This document shows, one piece after another, positions 11,088 through 22,274 of a DNA stretch of 64,000 nucleotides (positions are counted from its first letter, which is position 1; every line of letters starts with the position of its first letter). The position numbers and the translations under genes were made by a program. The notes under the pieces are model-generated. The model searched no databases and was not told the DNA's origin. It worked only from the letters and a program-made list of their open reading frames with translations. Where the stretch lies: the NCBI GenBank assembly GCA_016271365.2, contig CM057449.1, positions 1,565,272,501 to 1,565,336,500 on the forward strand. Direction: 5' to 3'. This DNA is from Neoceratodus forsteri. Its lineage: Eukaryota; Chordata; Ceratodontiformes; Ceratodontidae.

Positions 11088-12493
11088 AAATTTTACTTCT
11101 CTGTGTGGGCCCATTTTGTGTAACCCGATTGAATTGTCTATTGGCTAAGCTTACAACTGTGTCTGTCTTGCCCCCAGGGGGTGTTCCAGTCCAGTATAGG
11201 GAGGTGGGTATGTTACAGTACTGCATCCCAGGGGGTGGCACTGTGCACAACAGCCACCCACTTATTCTCTCTAGTTGGAGGCACCACCGTATTCTCTCTA
11301 GATGGAGGCACCACTGTATTTCTTATTTGTTCTGGGACAAATCCCCTATTGCAGGAGAAAGAATGAACCCAACCCCTCAACCAGGTGGGCCCTGTAAAGT
11401 CACCAGGCAAGACAGGGTGACCTGGGGTCACATATACACAGCAAAAAGTGTAATCAACAAACCATATACATATAGTTCAGTAAAACAGACATGTAGAGTT
11501 TTCCAATAAATGTTGTCGCATACCATTAATTGAGGGTGAGATAAGGAAAGACACGGAGGCCAGTAAAGTAGTAAAAAACTTATTAGTCACAACTCCAAGA
11601 CGCCCCCCCCAAATCATCCCCATCCCCATCCCCATCATGTGAGATCCTCTGCCAGCTCCCAAATGCCAAAATAGCTTCACGGCTTTATGACTACCCCGTG
11701 ACCATGGGTGTCAGCAGGCATACTCGGTGTACTCTGCTGAGTACAGTAAAATCTGGAAAATCCAGGGGCAACATGAGCCTTAGATCAAGGCAACAAATAT
11801 AACAGAGCCTGATGTAGACCCTCCAACAGTTCATTAGTCAAAATAGGTACACTTCTGTGTTTCAGCAAGTTTGGGGGGGCATATTAAAGCCAGGGGTCTG
11901 GAGGCCACCAGGCTCCCAGAAGCTCTGGGGGTTTAGATGCTCTGGGGTGAGTTTTGGGGCTTTTATTGAAGATAAAACACACTTTTGATGCTCTAGGTTT
12001 TAGTCTGATCTGTGGAGAGTTTTATGGCTATTTCTTTGAAGATACAAGATGCTATTTTTATGTGTTCACTACTCATGACTCCAGGGGGAAAATTATTGTT
12101 TTCCACTGGAGTTAGGGATGTTGGTGTCTCTCTGGCTAACCCTGGCTTAGAGTCTTTAGTTGCAATTGGAGTGGGTAGCTGACTGACCAACAATGTCAAC
12201 CCTCCACCTCAGGACCTTTTTTGCAATGTGCTGTGATGATTCTTCCTCCCCCCTAAATTGCATAATGTGTGATGAGGCAACTGGAAAAAGACTAAATACA
12301 AATAAAACAATTGTGGTTAGGTCAGCCAGCATGTTTAACTTGTACCAGCAGTGGACATTGTCTTTTTTGTATGGGAGCCGTGGTGGTGGGGTAATATCAA
12401 GAAAGAATGCAGTGGGAGAGTAATGTGGACTGTAAACAAAGAAGGTTTTGTTTTCTCATATCATATGGATACATCAAATATTATAGCAGACAA
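11088..12493. other. No gene recognised
   Basis: There is a short tandem duplication of about 30 bp near 11265-11325 (TATTCTCTCTAG followed by TGGAGGCACCAC) and a CCCCAT-type run at 11615-11636. No gene or mobile element is recognised. Confidence 0.4.
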
Positions 12494-12497
12494 GAAA

Positions 12498-12700
12498 ATA
12501 ATTACTTACCGCAGTAATCTTCTTTCTTCCATGGGGTCCTTTAGCATCAGTAACTTTTTGCACTTAGCTGGCTAGGTGCAATTGCCCCGGAGGTGTGCCT
12601 TTAAGAAATTTTTTAAAGAGCATAGGGCTAGCCAATCAAAAGACAGGAGGGGGTGTGAACTGAGTGATGAAAGCTATTGACTGCTTCAGAATTTTTTTAA
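12498..12700. repeat. DIRS left terminal inverted repeat
   Basis: This arm begins ATTACTTACCGCAGTAATC and continues through the shared block CCTTTAGCATCAGTAACTTT. It includes AGCCAATCAAAAGACAGGAG and ends near GACTGCTTCAG. The same sequence occurs inverted at 17915-18093. The outermost ~30 bp differ between the two ends; the internal complementary region preserves both versions. Confidence 0.92.
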
Positions 12701-12883
12701 AGGAAAAATGAGGGCAAATGCCCCGAAAAAGAATTAACAGGATTCAAAAAACATGCAAATCTCCAAAAGTGGAAATAGAAACAGCAACATGAGGTAAAAA
12801 CTCAATAACAAATACCAAATTTGGTAAAAGGTGACGTAAGAGCCCTTCTCCGACAGGTGAACCGGGGAGGAAGGGTGGGAGCT

Positions 12884-12983
12884 TACTGATGCTAAAGGAC
12901 CCCATGGAAGAAAGAAGATTACTGCGGTGAGTAATTTTTTCTTCTTACCCCAGGAGTCCTTTAGCATCAGTAACTTTTTGCAG
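12884..12983. repeat. DIRS internal complementary region
   Basis: The left half (12884-12940) is the complement of the left outer end, including AAAGGACCCCATGGAAG and GATTACTGCGGT. The right half (12944-12983) is the complement of the right outer end, including TTACCCCAGGAGTCC. The two are fused head to head through a T-rich joint. In DIRS replication this region is thought to template closure of the circle. It lies about 40 bp beyond the recombinase stop. Confidence 0.9.
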
Positions 12984-13021
12984 ACTACCAAGCAGTACCA
13001 AGTGGGAGGCGGGCAGAGAAC

Positions 13022-14100
13022 CTACTTAGGAAAGAGGCTCTGCAGAACTGCCCTGCCAAATTTGGCATCAGATGTGGTCTGCACATCCAAACTGTAGTGT
13101 TTCACAAAGGTGTGCACAGATTTCCAGGTAGCTGCTTTGCAGACATCCAGTAGGGGAATGTCCCTTGCTGCTCCAAGTGAGGCTGCAGTACCCCTGGTGG
13201 AATGGGCCCTGAGCCCCACTGGAGGTTGTTGGCCAGCTTTCTCATAGCAGAATCTAATACAAGAGACCAACCAATGAGAAATAGTTCTCTTGGTAGCTGG
13301 TCTTCCTCTGCCTACATCCCCGTAGGTGAGGAACAACTGAGTGGAAGAGCCTCTGGACAGTGAGGAACAACTGAGTGGAAGAGCCTCTGGACTGTCTACT
13401 ATGATCTAGATAGTGAAAGATGACATCCAAGCTGTGGAGCTTTTGCTCACCAGTATTAGATGGCTCAGTAAAGAAGACAGACAGAGTAATGGATTGGTTC
13501 AAGTGAAACTCTGAAACCACCTTTGGCAGAAATTTCCTATTTGTCCTGAACTCAACTTTATCATTGTGGGGGATGATGTAATTCGGCTCAGTGCACAGGG
13601 CCTGTAGCTCTGAAATCCTCCTGGAAGACGTAATGGCTACCAGGCAGATGGTCTTCCAAGTTACAAACTTGATGTGGGCCGTGGACATAGGCTCGAAAGG
13701 TGGATTCATGAACCCATCTATGCAAAGGTTCAGGCTCCAAGGAGGAACAGGCTCCCTGGTTGGAGGCTGGAGGTGCAAGAGGCCTTTGAAAAACTATTTA
13801 AAAATGTAATGGGGAAAAAACTGATTTCTTCATTCCCACCGAAAGGCAGGTTGAAATTGCCACCAGGTGTAGCCTGAATGAAGATGGTTTCAAGCCTGAC
13901 GCCTGTAGGTGTACCAGGTAGTCTAGCAGCTGAGGGTCTGAAGCTGATAGGGGTTCGACCTTTTCACTTCTGCACAAAAGGGAAAACCTTTTCCATTTGG
14001 CTGCATAAGTCTTCTTAGTGTTCGTTTTTTTTAGCCATCCTCAGTATCTTAAGGACCTGTTCAGAGTACTGTGAGGACGGAAACTCTAACTCCTCAAGAA
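13022..14100 (-). pseudogene. DIRS tyrosine recombinase (frameshifted)
   Basis: This enzyme integrates the circular DNA copy without target duplication. The catalytic residues can be read across two frames. The 13778-13254 frame has SSRRISELQAL, the first Arg box. The 13336-13022 frame has GLRAHSTRG, the His-x-x-Arg box, then the Trp of AATW and the nucleophilic Tyr in FVKHYSLD. The frame change coincides with a direct 34-bp duplication at 13326-13392, which shifts the frame by one. The N-terminal part, up to about 14100, is in yet another frame and weakly readable (EQVLKILRMAKK). It lies downstream of RT/RNase H and next to the internal complementary region, as is standard for DIRS. Not functional as it stands. 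Confidence 0.9.
13326..13392. repeat. 34-bp tandem duplication inside the recombinase gene
   Basis: The 33-bp word starting GTGAGGAACAACTGAG and ending CCTCTGGAC is present at 13326-13358 and 13360-13392. The period of 34 is not a multiple of three, so the duplication breaks the recombinase frame. Confidence 0.9.
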
Positions 14101-14226
14101 CCAGGCTTTGAGGTGAAGAGAGCGTACGTCTGGGTACTGCACTCCTGTCTGAGGAAGGGTCAGCAGGGAGCAAGTTGGAGGCAGGCGAATGGGCCTGTTG
14201 CAGGACATTGAGAGAAGGAGAGGGTA

Positions 14227-15920
14227 CTAGGCTTGCCTGGGCCAGTCCCGAGCCACTAGGATCATGGATGCAGGCTGCTGCCTGAGTTTCAGCAAAACCC
14301 TGATTATCAGGGGAAAGGGAGGAAATGTGTATAGGAACCTCCCTGACCAGTCCAGGATCAGGGCATCCAGAGGAAGTGTTCCCAGAACTGGGGGCCTGCA
14401 ACAGTACTGAGGAAGCTGAAAATTGAGAGGAGAGGCAAACAGATCAATGTCTGGTGTGCCCCACTGCCTGAACACTGTTGCTAGTACTTGCTTGTTCAGT
14501 GTCCATTCACTCTGACCTTGACTGCTGCGGCTTTGAGCATCCGCCAGAGTACTGAGTTTGCCTGGGAGGTGAATAGCTGAGAGGCTGACTCCCAGGGAGA
14601 ATGCTAGAGACCAGAGCTTCAGAGCTTCCAAACAGAGTATTCCTGATCTGGTACCACCCTGCTTATTTATGTAGAACATTGCAGTGGTGCTGTCCATTCG
14701 AATTTGAACTGCCTGCCTTCTATGCTGGGAGCGAAAGCTTTGAGAGCTAGTAAGACTGCTCTGAGTTCTAAAAGATTTATGTTCAACTGTGACTCTTCGG
14801 GAGTCCAGTTGCCACTTACTGAAGCACAGTCTAGATGAGCTCCCCAGCCCAACAGGGAGGCATCTGTGGTGATCACCTTTGTGGGAAGAGGAGCTTGAAA
14901 TGGAACTCCTGCCTGCAAATTTGCAGGGTCCTTCCACCACAGCAAATTTTGGAGGAATTGCTCCGACACCAGTATTAACTTTGAAAATGTGTTGCTTCTC
15001 TGAAACCAGTGAGCTCTGAGGTAGGCTTGCAGGAGTCTCATCCTGTACCTGACCCCTGGAACTACTGCAGTCATAGAGGCCATATTTCCCAGAAGTTTGA
15101 GGAAATGTCTGGCTGGTCTTGGCTGTCCCTGGGTGAAAGAATCTGCCACTGAAATGAAACTCTGAATTCCTTCCTGTGGGAGGAAAGCATATCCCTTCCG
15201 AGTGTCCAGCTGGGCCCCTATGAAGGTGAGCAACTGGGTGGATTCTGGGTGAGACTTCTTGAGATTTACCAGGAAACCTAGAGACTCCAGAGTGCATTCT
15301 GTGAGGGAAAGAGATTCCTTGACTTGGCAAGGAGACTTTCCTACTATGAGCCAGTCATCCAGATAGGGGTAGAGAGCGACATCCAGTCTCCCGAGATCTG
15401 CTGCTACCACTGCGAGACACTTGGTAAAGACTCTTGGGGCCGAGGACAGACTGAAGGGCATTGTGGTGAACTGATAGTGACCCGAAGGAAGTTTGAACCT
15501 GAGAAACTTCCTGTGAGATCTCCTTATGGGTATGTGGAAGTAGGCGTCCTTTAAGTCGAGGGAGGCTTGCTTGAACTGTAATGACAAACCCTTCTCCACT
15601 ATCTCCAGCACCCACTTGTCCAACGTGATGAGGGACCAGTGCTGAAGATAGTGAGAGAGTCTACTTCCAACTGGAAACGGGGAGGCGACCTGGACACTCA
15701 CATCAGGACTTAGACTGAGAGGCAGGTGGCTGGGTAGAGGTGGATCTTCTTTGGCCCCTTCTGCCCCTGCCTCTGAAAGACCCCCTGTACTGGTTAAAGT
15801 CAGATTGGGGATAGGGACTGTAAGGCCTGGGAAAAAAACTTCTGCCCCTGGGACGGGATCTATGAGGGGTGGCAGGTTTAGGCTTGGATGAATGGTTCTG
15901 CCAGGAGGCCTTGTACTCAT
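14227..15920 (-). pseudogene. DIRS reverse transcriptase / RNase H (deleted and frameshifted)
   Basis: This makes the DNA copy of the element. The 15920-14667 frame contains the pre-RT block VGSRLSHYLQHW, motif A SLDLKDAYFHIPI, motif B-like TTMPFSLSSAPRVFTK and the catalytic YLDDWLIV. It then reads ELLTFIGAQLD-like thumb sequence and an RNase H start with TDASLLGWGAH and ELRAVLLAL. A frame change near 14690-14700 moves into the 14227-15330 frame, which carries the rest of RNase H (MDSTTAMFYINKQGG) and the DIRS-typical DIDLFASPLN block ending ARDWPRQ. Compared with the family, the stretch between WVLEIVEKG and motif A is far too short. The fingers region with its usual LDLRxLN-like motif is missing, which implies an internal deletion near 15550. 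It overlaps the end of gag in another frame. Confidence 0.9.
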
Positions 15921-17180
15921 CGACCTTTTTCATGTAGTCAGTGGTTCTGTAATCAAACAACATATTTTGATCACAGGAAAAATCCATGGCCTTGTTCTGA
16001 GTGTCTCTGGTCAGACTGGTTGTTCTAAGCCAGGTGAAGCGTCTCAGAGATATGGCATGGGCCATCGCCCTAGAGGCTACATCATTGTTGTCATCTGCCA
16101 TGTGTAATTGGTACATAGTAGCTTCTAAGGCAGTTTTTGACGTATCCACCAGCTCCTGTACCATAGAATCTGATTCGTTGCGGGCGATAGCCTGAACAGA
16201 TTTCCAAAGGGCTTTCTGATATTTGGCTGTGAATGCCATGTAAGAAGAAAGCCTGAGAAGCAGGGAAGCTGTGGCATACATTTTCTTTGTATAAAGTCAA
16301 TTTTCTTGGAATCCTCGTCAGGGGGAGAGGGCGACAAGGAGACACCAGCTTTCTCACAAGCTGCCTGCTGCACTATACTCTCATGGCTAGTGTGTGCTGA
16401 CAGGAACTCAGTACCATTTTTAGACAATTTATATTTTCTCTCAAGCCGCTTATCAACCCCTAGTACTGAAGTGGGGTGCTTAAGCACCTTCATGGTATTT
16501 TTTCTAAATGCATTATAGATAGGGATGACCAGGGTCTTTGAGGATGAAAGACCCTTCATCTCCCTATAATCTTCATCTTCATCGACATCCTAGTTGGGCT
16601 CCTGTGTAGGGAGGTCCAGGGTATCCAGCATATTTTGTATAAATGAAAACATAGAGGAAGGATCCTCGTGGTCACCCGGGGGATCCCCAAGGCGAGGGTC
16701 CGGGGACTCCTGGGGCTCAAGGCCCTCAAAATCCATGTCAGGGGCATCATAGAATTGATCATCATCTGCGTCACCCTCACAGTCTACAGAACAGAGAACT
16801 GTGGAAGAGTGCTTGCCAGCCCCAGTAAATAGAGGACCCATCTTTTGAAGGGTCTGAAACAGTTGCCATGCTTTTTCCATATCTTGCACTGATGGAAGAA
16901 CCTGTGCAGTTTGTAAGTGCTTTGTTTTTTCTGAATGCTTTAAGCTGCCTGTTGTCTCACTATTGGCTTTCCCAGGAGCAACGGCAGCATATCTGTCTTG
17001 ACAGAGTTTCTTTATAGCCACTTCATCAGAGGCTTGATCAAGCTTCCTTTTTTCGCCACTCTTATTATTTTTCAATTTGTGAGGAACTTCATCTTTGGAA
17101 GCTTTAATTTTTGACTGGGAATCTGGAGGGTTCCTCAGCACCTCTGGTTTTGGTATTAGTATTTTTGAATGGCCCCTCAT
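15703..17180 (-). pseudogene. DIRS gag-like ORF (frameshifted)
   Basis: This is the putative nucleic-acid-binding structural protein of the element. An ATG-initiated frame (17180-16590, starting MRGHSKI) is hydrophilic and charged and ends in an acidic region (CEGDADDDQFYDAPDMD). Weakly conserved middle parts follow in other frames (16559-16125). The C-terminal part (16281-15703) has LRRFTWLRTTSL, typical of vertebrate DIRS Gag, and a basic tail FRGRGRRGQRR that would bind RNA. At least two frame changes separate the parts. The 3' end overlaps the RT frame by about 200 bp, as in related elements. Confidence 0.78.
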
Positions 17181-17914
17181 CGGAAACTTTTGATTTATCC
17201 TCAGCCATAATTATCAAAGGTTTGTCTGCTATGTTCGCCAATTTAAGCAAAGCAAACCAGTTCTGGACCTATGAACTGAGTGCAGGTTGCTGTGAAAATG
17301 CCACCGGCCAGTCCTGCCCCAGTTAATAAACTCTGTCTATTAGCAGTGCCTTTTTTTATTTTGGTTGTAAAACTGGGATCTATACCAGTGCCAATCTTAA
17401 TAGAAAACCAGTAATACTCAACTGCGCACAGGTGGCTGCTGGACCCTTACGGACAGTCCTGACACAGATGATACCAAGATCCAGTAACATAACAAAAAAG
17501 GTTTCCTCGTAGTTGCCAATCTAGAGAGAAAACCCCCAGGCACTGTTTAAATTTGAAATCTACTGCAGGTGTCTCGCTCTAAACCCTGCGAGGTCTGAGG
17601 TAAAAAACAAGGCAACTGTCCCCAATTCGACAGTTCCCACAAGAAATTAGTAAAAAATGAAGGAAACCATTGAAAATAAACACCCGCGATAAAACTAGGC
17701 TTTAAAGTAAATAGTCGCGGTAAAAATAAAGTCTAAATAACGCCATCGCGCTAAAGATAAAAAATGTTTGAAGCGCTAATGAAAAAGTAAAAGTTGTCAC
17801 TCAGCACACCAAAGGAAAAGATTTATGAGGAAAACTTTACCCAGATAAGCACTAGGAGGCTGTCAACAAGGAAAGTTAGGAGACACCTCAGAGGCAATAT
17901 GCTGAGTCCAGCGG
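17181..17914 (-). other. DIRS 5' leader
   Basis: Between the right inverted repeat and the gag start lies about 730 bp of non-coding sequence, presumably the element's leader and promoter region. No specific promoter motif is identified. Confidence 0.6.
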
Positions 17915-18093
17915 AGAAAAAATTCTGAAGCAGTCAACAGCTTTCATCACTCAGTTCACACCCCCTCCTGTCTTTTGATTGGCTAGCCCTACGCTCTTTA
18001 AAAAATCTCTTAAAGGCACACCTCCGGGGCAACTGAACCTAGCCAGCTAAGTGCAAAAAGTTACTGATGCTAAAGGACTCCTGGGGTAAGAAC
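17915..18093. repeat. DIRS right terminal inverted repeat
   Basis: This is the inverse of 12498-12700, with the shared CTTTTGATTGGCTAGCCCT and AAAGTTACTGATGCTAAAGG. The outer end finishes GACTCCTGGGGTAAGAA, and the complement of this end forms the right half of the internal complementary region. Confidence 0.92.
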
Positions 18094-18197
18094 AACAGGT
18101 ACTAAAGAATTAAATGTTTCAGCAAATACTGCAAAATTTTAGATCATAAAAGAAACATGTTTTTTAAACGACTGTGGGCAATATGGTATAAGAGGTG

Positions 18198-18474
18198 TTA
18201 TAAAATGGGCATGAAAAAATAAGCTCAGTGATTGGCTGGAAAACCAGTGTAATATCTGTATTACACATAGAATAAAAAAAGTACAGGCAAAGATATCAAT
18301 GCCCCTAAATGGAATGTTCATAACTAGGCATGGAACATTCGCTTTTCAAAAGCCGCCATTGTTTTTAGTCTCGGTAAGCGAGGGAGTGAATGTCTTGGAA
18401 GTTGACCGACTGATGCCAATGACTCAGCTACTCTGCCAATCACTGCGCTTTTTTTTTCATGCACATTTTAGAAA
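18198..18474. mobile_element. MITE with ~40-bp terminal inverted repeats
   Basis: The left arm, TATAAAATGGGCATGAAAAA and onward to CAGTGATTGGC (18238), pairs with the right arm GCCAATCACTG through TTCATGCACATTTTA (18434-18474) with few mismatches. The element is 277 bp with no coding potential, so non-autonomous. It lies about 100 bp from the DIRS end. Superfamily unassigned. Confidence 0.75.
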
Positions 18475-18690
18475 TTTGTTTACTGACTAAAAGGTCAGAG
18501 ATAAATTAATCAGTCCCGTAAAAAGCGACACTGCAGCAACTCCCCCTCCCCAACGAGCTTCTTTCTCTGCCAAAAGCATCGGCTACTCACCAGCACTGTG
18601 AAGAGCAGCATTTTCACCATCCACCTCCCGTTCCAGTGCCACTGCCTAAAAGGAGCCATAATATTGCTGCCATGTCTGGATGGGGGGGGG

Positions 18691-18890
18691 GGTTGTTTAA
18701 CCAGGAAAAGGCACACTAAGCCAGAGCTTGTTTCCAGGTGTGACCTGGGAGCACAAGGAAGTTAAGTGATTTGCTCAGTGTCACACAGTATGCAAGTGAA
18801 AGCTGTGGGATTCAAACCCAGGTCTGGTCTGCTGGATGTCACCAGATTTGCAGCTCAGAGCCTTAGACCACTGCGCTATACTGCCAGGCT
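18691..18890 (-). mobile_element. tRNA-headed CORE-like SINE with L2-type tail, near complete
   Basis: On the minus strand the head (from about 18890) has an A box, TAGCGCAGTGGTCTAAGG, and a B box, GGGTTTGAATCCC. The body has CTGTGTGACACTGAGCAAAT and ATCACTTAACTTCC, which resemble the conserved core of MIR/CORE-SINEs. The 3' end reads CCAGGTCACACCTGGAAAC and then TTTTCCTGGTTAAAC, the tail shared with the L2-like LINE at 54056. This is the cleanest of the three copies (others at 31545 and 32823). Confidence 0.82.
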
Positions 18891-19241
18891 GCTGGTAAGT
18901 GACGACGGGAAACTTGCTACTGAACGAACTACAGCACCCAAAATACCCAACAGATATTCAGGATGAGAGGTAATTACAAGTTAAACAGCATGCTAGGCAA
19001 TTATTATGGAGGTACAGTTTCGCAACCTGTCAGGGAGAACCTGTTACTTCCTCTCCTGACCACACTTGTTCTCTCGATCGGGGGGGGCCACAACAGTACA
19101 AATGTTAATTTGTCAGAAGACAATGATGTCATCACCTAGTAGGCGGAAGGACTATTTTATCTCAAATTATCACAATGATTTCAGTTTAATAATATTTTTT
19201 AAGGTGACAAAAAATTAAAAAAAGAGAACCATTTTATAAGC

Positions 19242-19387
19242 GCAATAAGACATGACAGGGTGTGTGTTGAACAGATATTACCGCACTTCCAGGGGCTGAA
19301 GACACTTGGCCGGTGGCATCGTGCCTTACTACGCCCCTGGGCGTGCGGTAATATCTGTTCAGCACACACCCTGTCATGTCTTATTGC
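19242..19387. mobile_element. Palindromic MITE, best-preserved family member
   Basis: GCAATAAGACATGACAGGG opens the left arm and its complement closes the right arm at 19387. The arms match over about 45 bp (one mismatch) and continue less well, so a 146-bp single strand would fold into one hairpin. No ORF. Related elements are at 10683, 10924, 41327 and 62383. Confidence 0.82.
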
Positions 19388-21419
19388 TTACTTAACATAT
19401 CCTTTTAAAGTCTAAAACACTGACTGATATGCATATCTGCATATATCCTTTATTTAACATGACTGTTCTGTCCTTGACCTCTTATTGCTGCATCACATAA
19501 TGGCTAGGAAAAATATCAAAAAGAACAGTTTAAATCCATTTAGTGCAATAAGCAATCCATCCTTTTTTTTATACACTGTGTATGTAACCAATGCTTTTAC
19601 AGAGACATGCCAACCCCTCTTGTACCATAATTGCTTACAGTTGTTTAAAAAACATGATACATATTTCCACTGATGGCATGGAATTAGATCACTGACCACC
19701 ACCCACCCACTGCAAGCCAAGTGAAGACAACCATGATCCTCTTTGGTTAGTCTGAGCCTTTGTAGCTTCCTGGCTGCCTGGCAGTGAGAAAGTAACACTT
19801 GGTCTGTTGCAGGAGAGGCTGTTTCTGGCTGCCACCCCCACAGCAGCAATGGCTAGCATCCTAGAAGAACCACCCTCCAATCACACTGCTGTGTGCACAA
19901 ACTAAACCCTGCACCCTTTTCTCTCTTCTCTCATTTATTATTCTGTAGCCCTAGTACTATTATTAAATCAGCAACATAAATGCTTAAATATAAAACCTGC
20001 AGAAGGCAGGCAGGAAGTAACAAGGAGGGGGTATCAGTTGGCTCCCAAGGGGCCATAGTACCACAGCTGATGTTAGGGCCCCAAGGAGCTAATTTTATAA
20101 GGAGGGGAAGGGCTACACATGGACCAGGAAGTCCCATACATCAATCTGCAGGAGGGCTGCCTGTCCTGCCCCCCCCCCACCTGCAAGCAGCACTAGCCCC
20201 ATCCAGCATTCTGCAGGAGGAGTGCCTGTCCTGACTGCAGTGCCTACCACTTGCAAGCAACAGTGACCAGCAGTGCTGTGACCATCTCTGGTCAACCCCC
20301 CAAGAATGTTGTTTCTCTCTACGGTAGAATTAACTGTGTGATCTCTGTGGTCTCTACGGATTACCAGCGGCACCTCCAGATTTCTAGGTTCTCGTGCGAG
20401 GTGACCGTCAGCTACAGAGATGCAGGCGCGGGGTGAGCTGGGAGCTACAACTAGAGAGGTGCGGGCTGTTCATGCTTTTCAATCTCTTGCCTCTCAAAAT
20501 GACAATGATTAATACAATGGCAGAAATATCTAATTTAGGAGTAATGGAGAAAATGTTTCAGGAGGATATCATTCTACCGTATACTGTTCTTTTCATGGAA
20601 CAAGCAGTTTGGAGTTTTGAACTATCTCATTGTTTGTGTACAGCACTCCCAAGCGTAAGCTGACGCTGTTGACCTGTTGTAAACCTGGTATGGTATTTGC
20701 TACATCCTGATTGGCCAAGAGGATTTAGAACCCAGGTGCATTTTATGGCTGGGCCAGCTGGCAAATTTTGCCTCACAGGCCAGTTTGGAGCTGAGGTGGT
20801 GGTCCAAACTTGAACTGGCGGACCCCATCACTTAAAATGAAATGAAAGGTTAAGGGGAGTTCTTTTTCATGGCATTCATCGAGGGTTACAATACCACCTG
20901 TCCTGATTTGACAGCAGTGTCCTGCCAAAATGCATAAAAATTCCATATTTTAGTTTTTGTTGATTGGGTGGGTGCAAAGGTCCCCCTTCAAAAAATGGCC
21001 ACAGGGACAAGCGGGCAACTACAAGTCAGTGAGCCTCACTGTGGAGGGGTTGTGGGATAACAGATGGACCAGACACTGAACTTCAGGTTCAACACACAAT
21101 CTCTTGCCTGGATGTGCTGGGATGAGTCAGGACACACAGGAAGGTTCAGATTTTATTTGCTTATTTTTAAAGGAGTAGGCTGTACTTAGTTATATCAGAC
21201 ATCAGTTTCCAGTCTTCGTCCTCTCTCTGTCCTTCCAAGCTCAGTTCTGGCTTACAGTGAGCTCTGCTGCTTTAAAATGCTTTCTGTCCCACTCCTGGCT
21301 GAAATTAATTAAACAGTCCGCTGGTGATGCCCCACTAGTTTTACTGCTTAATGACAGCTGAGTGACAGATCCGCTTGAAGGCTTCTGATAACAGCTGATG
21401 ATCCGACCCAGACTTGGGG
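19388..21419. other. No gene recognised
   Basis: This contains a two-copy local repeat at about 20148-20255 (GCAGGAGGGCTGCCTGTCCTG and GCAGGAGGAGTGCCTGTCCTG). No host exon or mobile-element protein is recognised. Confidence 0.4.
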
Positions 21420-21770
21420 GTGGGGGGCGCGACCAGTCACTACACCACATACTACCTGCACCGCAACAGGATAGGAGACAGGATGGAGCGACATCGCAAG
21501 CGAAGGACAGAGAAGAACAACACGAATAAATAATTAATCCAGACTGTCACTCGGTGCCGCGTCTCAAACACCAGCAGCCTGCAAAAACTTTCCCGACAGA
21601 TCTGCAGGATTAATTAGACTGCCACTTACAACTTGTCTGCGCGCTGATCTGCCACAGTCAGACACTGACCTCAGGGCTGCACGCAGTTTTCACGCAAGTC
21701 TACTCGTTCTCTCGCCAGTGTCTGTCAGTACTAGCAGTGGTCAGCAGCGAGCTGAGAAGATCAACAAGCA
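21420..21770. promoter_or_regulatory. CpG-rich segment, possible promoter-type island
   Basis: CpG dinucleotides are clearly denser here than in the flanking A/T-rich DNA, and the segment matches none of the mobile elements in the window. In vertebrates such islands often mark promoters. There is no TATA box, start codon context or exon to confirm this, so it is only a candidate. Confidence 0.3.
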
Positions 21771-22274
21771 GCGGACTTTGGTCCCGTTCAGTCAAGGGAA
21801 ACACCTCAGGTGCTCGAACTGTCCTCCTGGGGATTGTAAGGCGCCCTTTGCAGGGTACACCCTAGTAACACACCAACAAACCACTCATCTGTCCGTTGGT
21901 TACCATGGGGACGACGAGCAAGGATGCTCCATGACTGGGACTGTGCTGCTGGTTAGCGGCAGTCTCAGTAGCATGGCTCAGGCATAAAAAAAAAAAGTCA
22001 AGTAGGGGGAAACTTGGAGGCTTTTGCTGCAAATTCGGTACATGGTACCAATGAGTCAGAATATGGTACCATTGTTAAAAAAATGGTATTGTACCGGCAA
22101 AACCGGTACAGTTGGAGGGTCTGCTGATGTACATGAAGAGCTGTTTTTCCCCTTCTTAGATGCTTTAGTATGAATCTGTGAATGATCTTTGGAAGATGTG
22201 TAAATGCTAAAGTTAGAGTGACCCGATCAAGTCATCATGCATGAGTGCTGGTGTGAATGGACTTCTGTAAGGCT

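Larger units (their letters stand above)
12494..18093 (-). mobile_element. DIRS-type tyrosine-recombinase retrotransposon
   Basis: This ~5.6 kb element is transcribed on the minus strand in the order gag (17180-15703), RT/RNase H (15920-14227) and tyrosine recombinase (about 14100-13022). The termini are inverted repeats (12498-12700 and 17915-18093), and an internal complementary region (12884-12983) holds complements of both outer ends joined together. That arrangement, with no LTRs and no integrase, defines the DIRS group, which replicates through a circular form inserted by recombination. All three genes carry lesions: frameshifts in gag and RNase H, a deletion in RT, and a 34-bp duplication in the recombinase. 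The copy is inactive but structurally almost complete. Confidence 0.93.
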
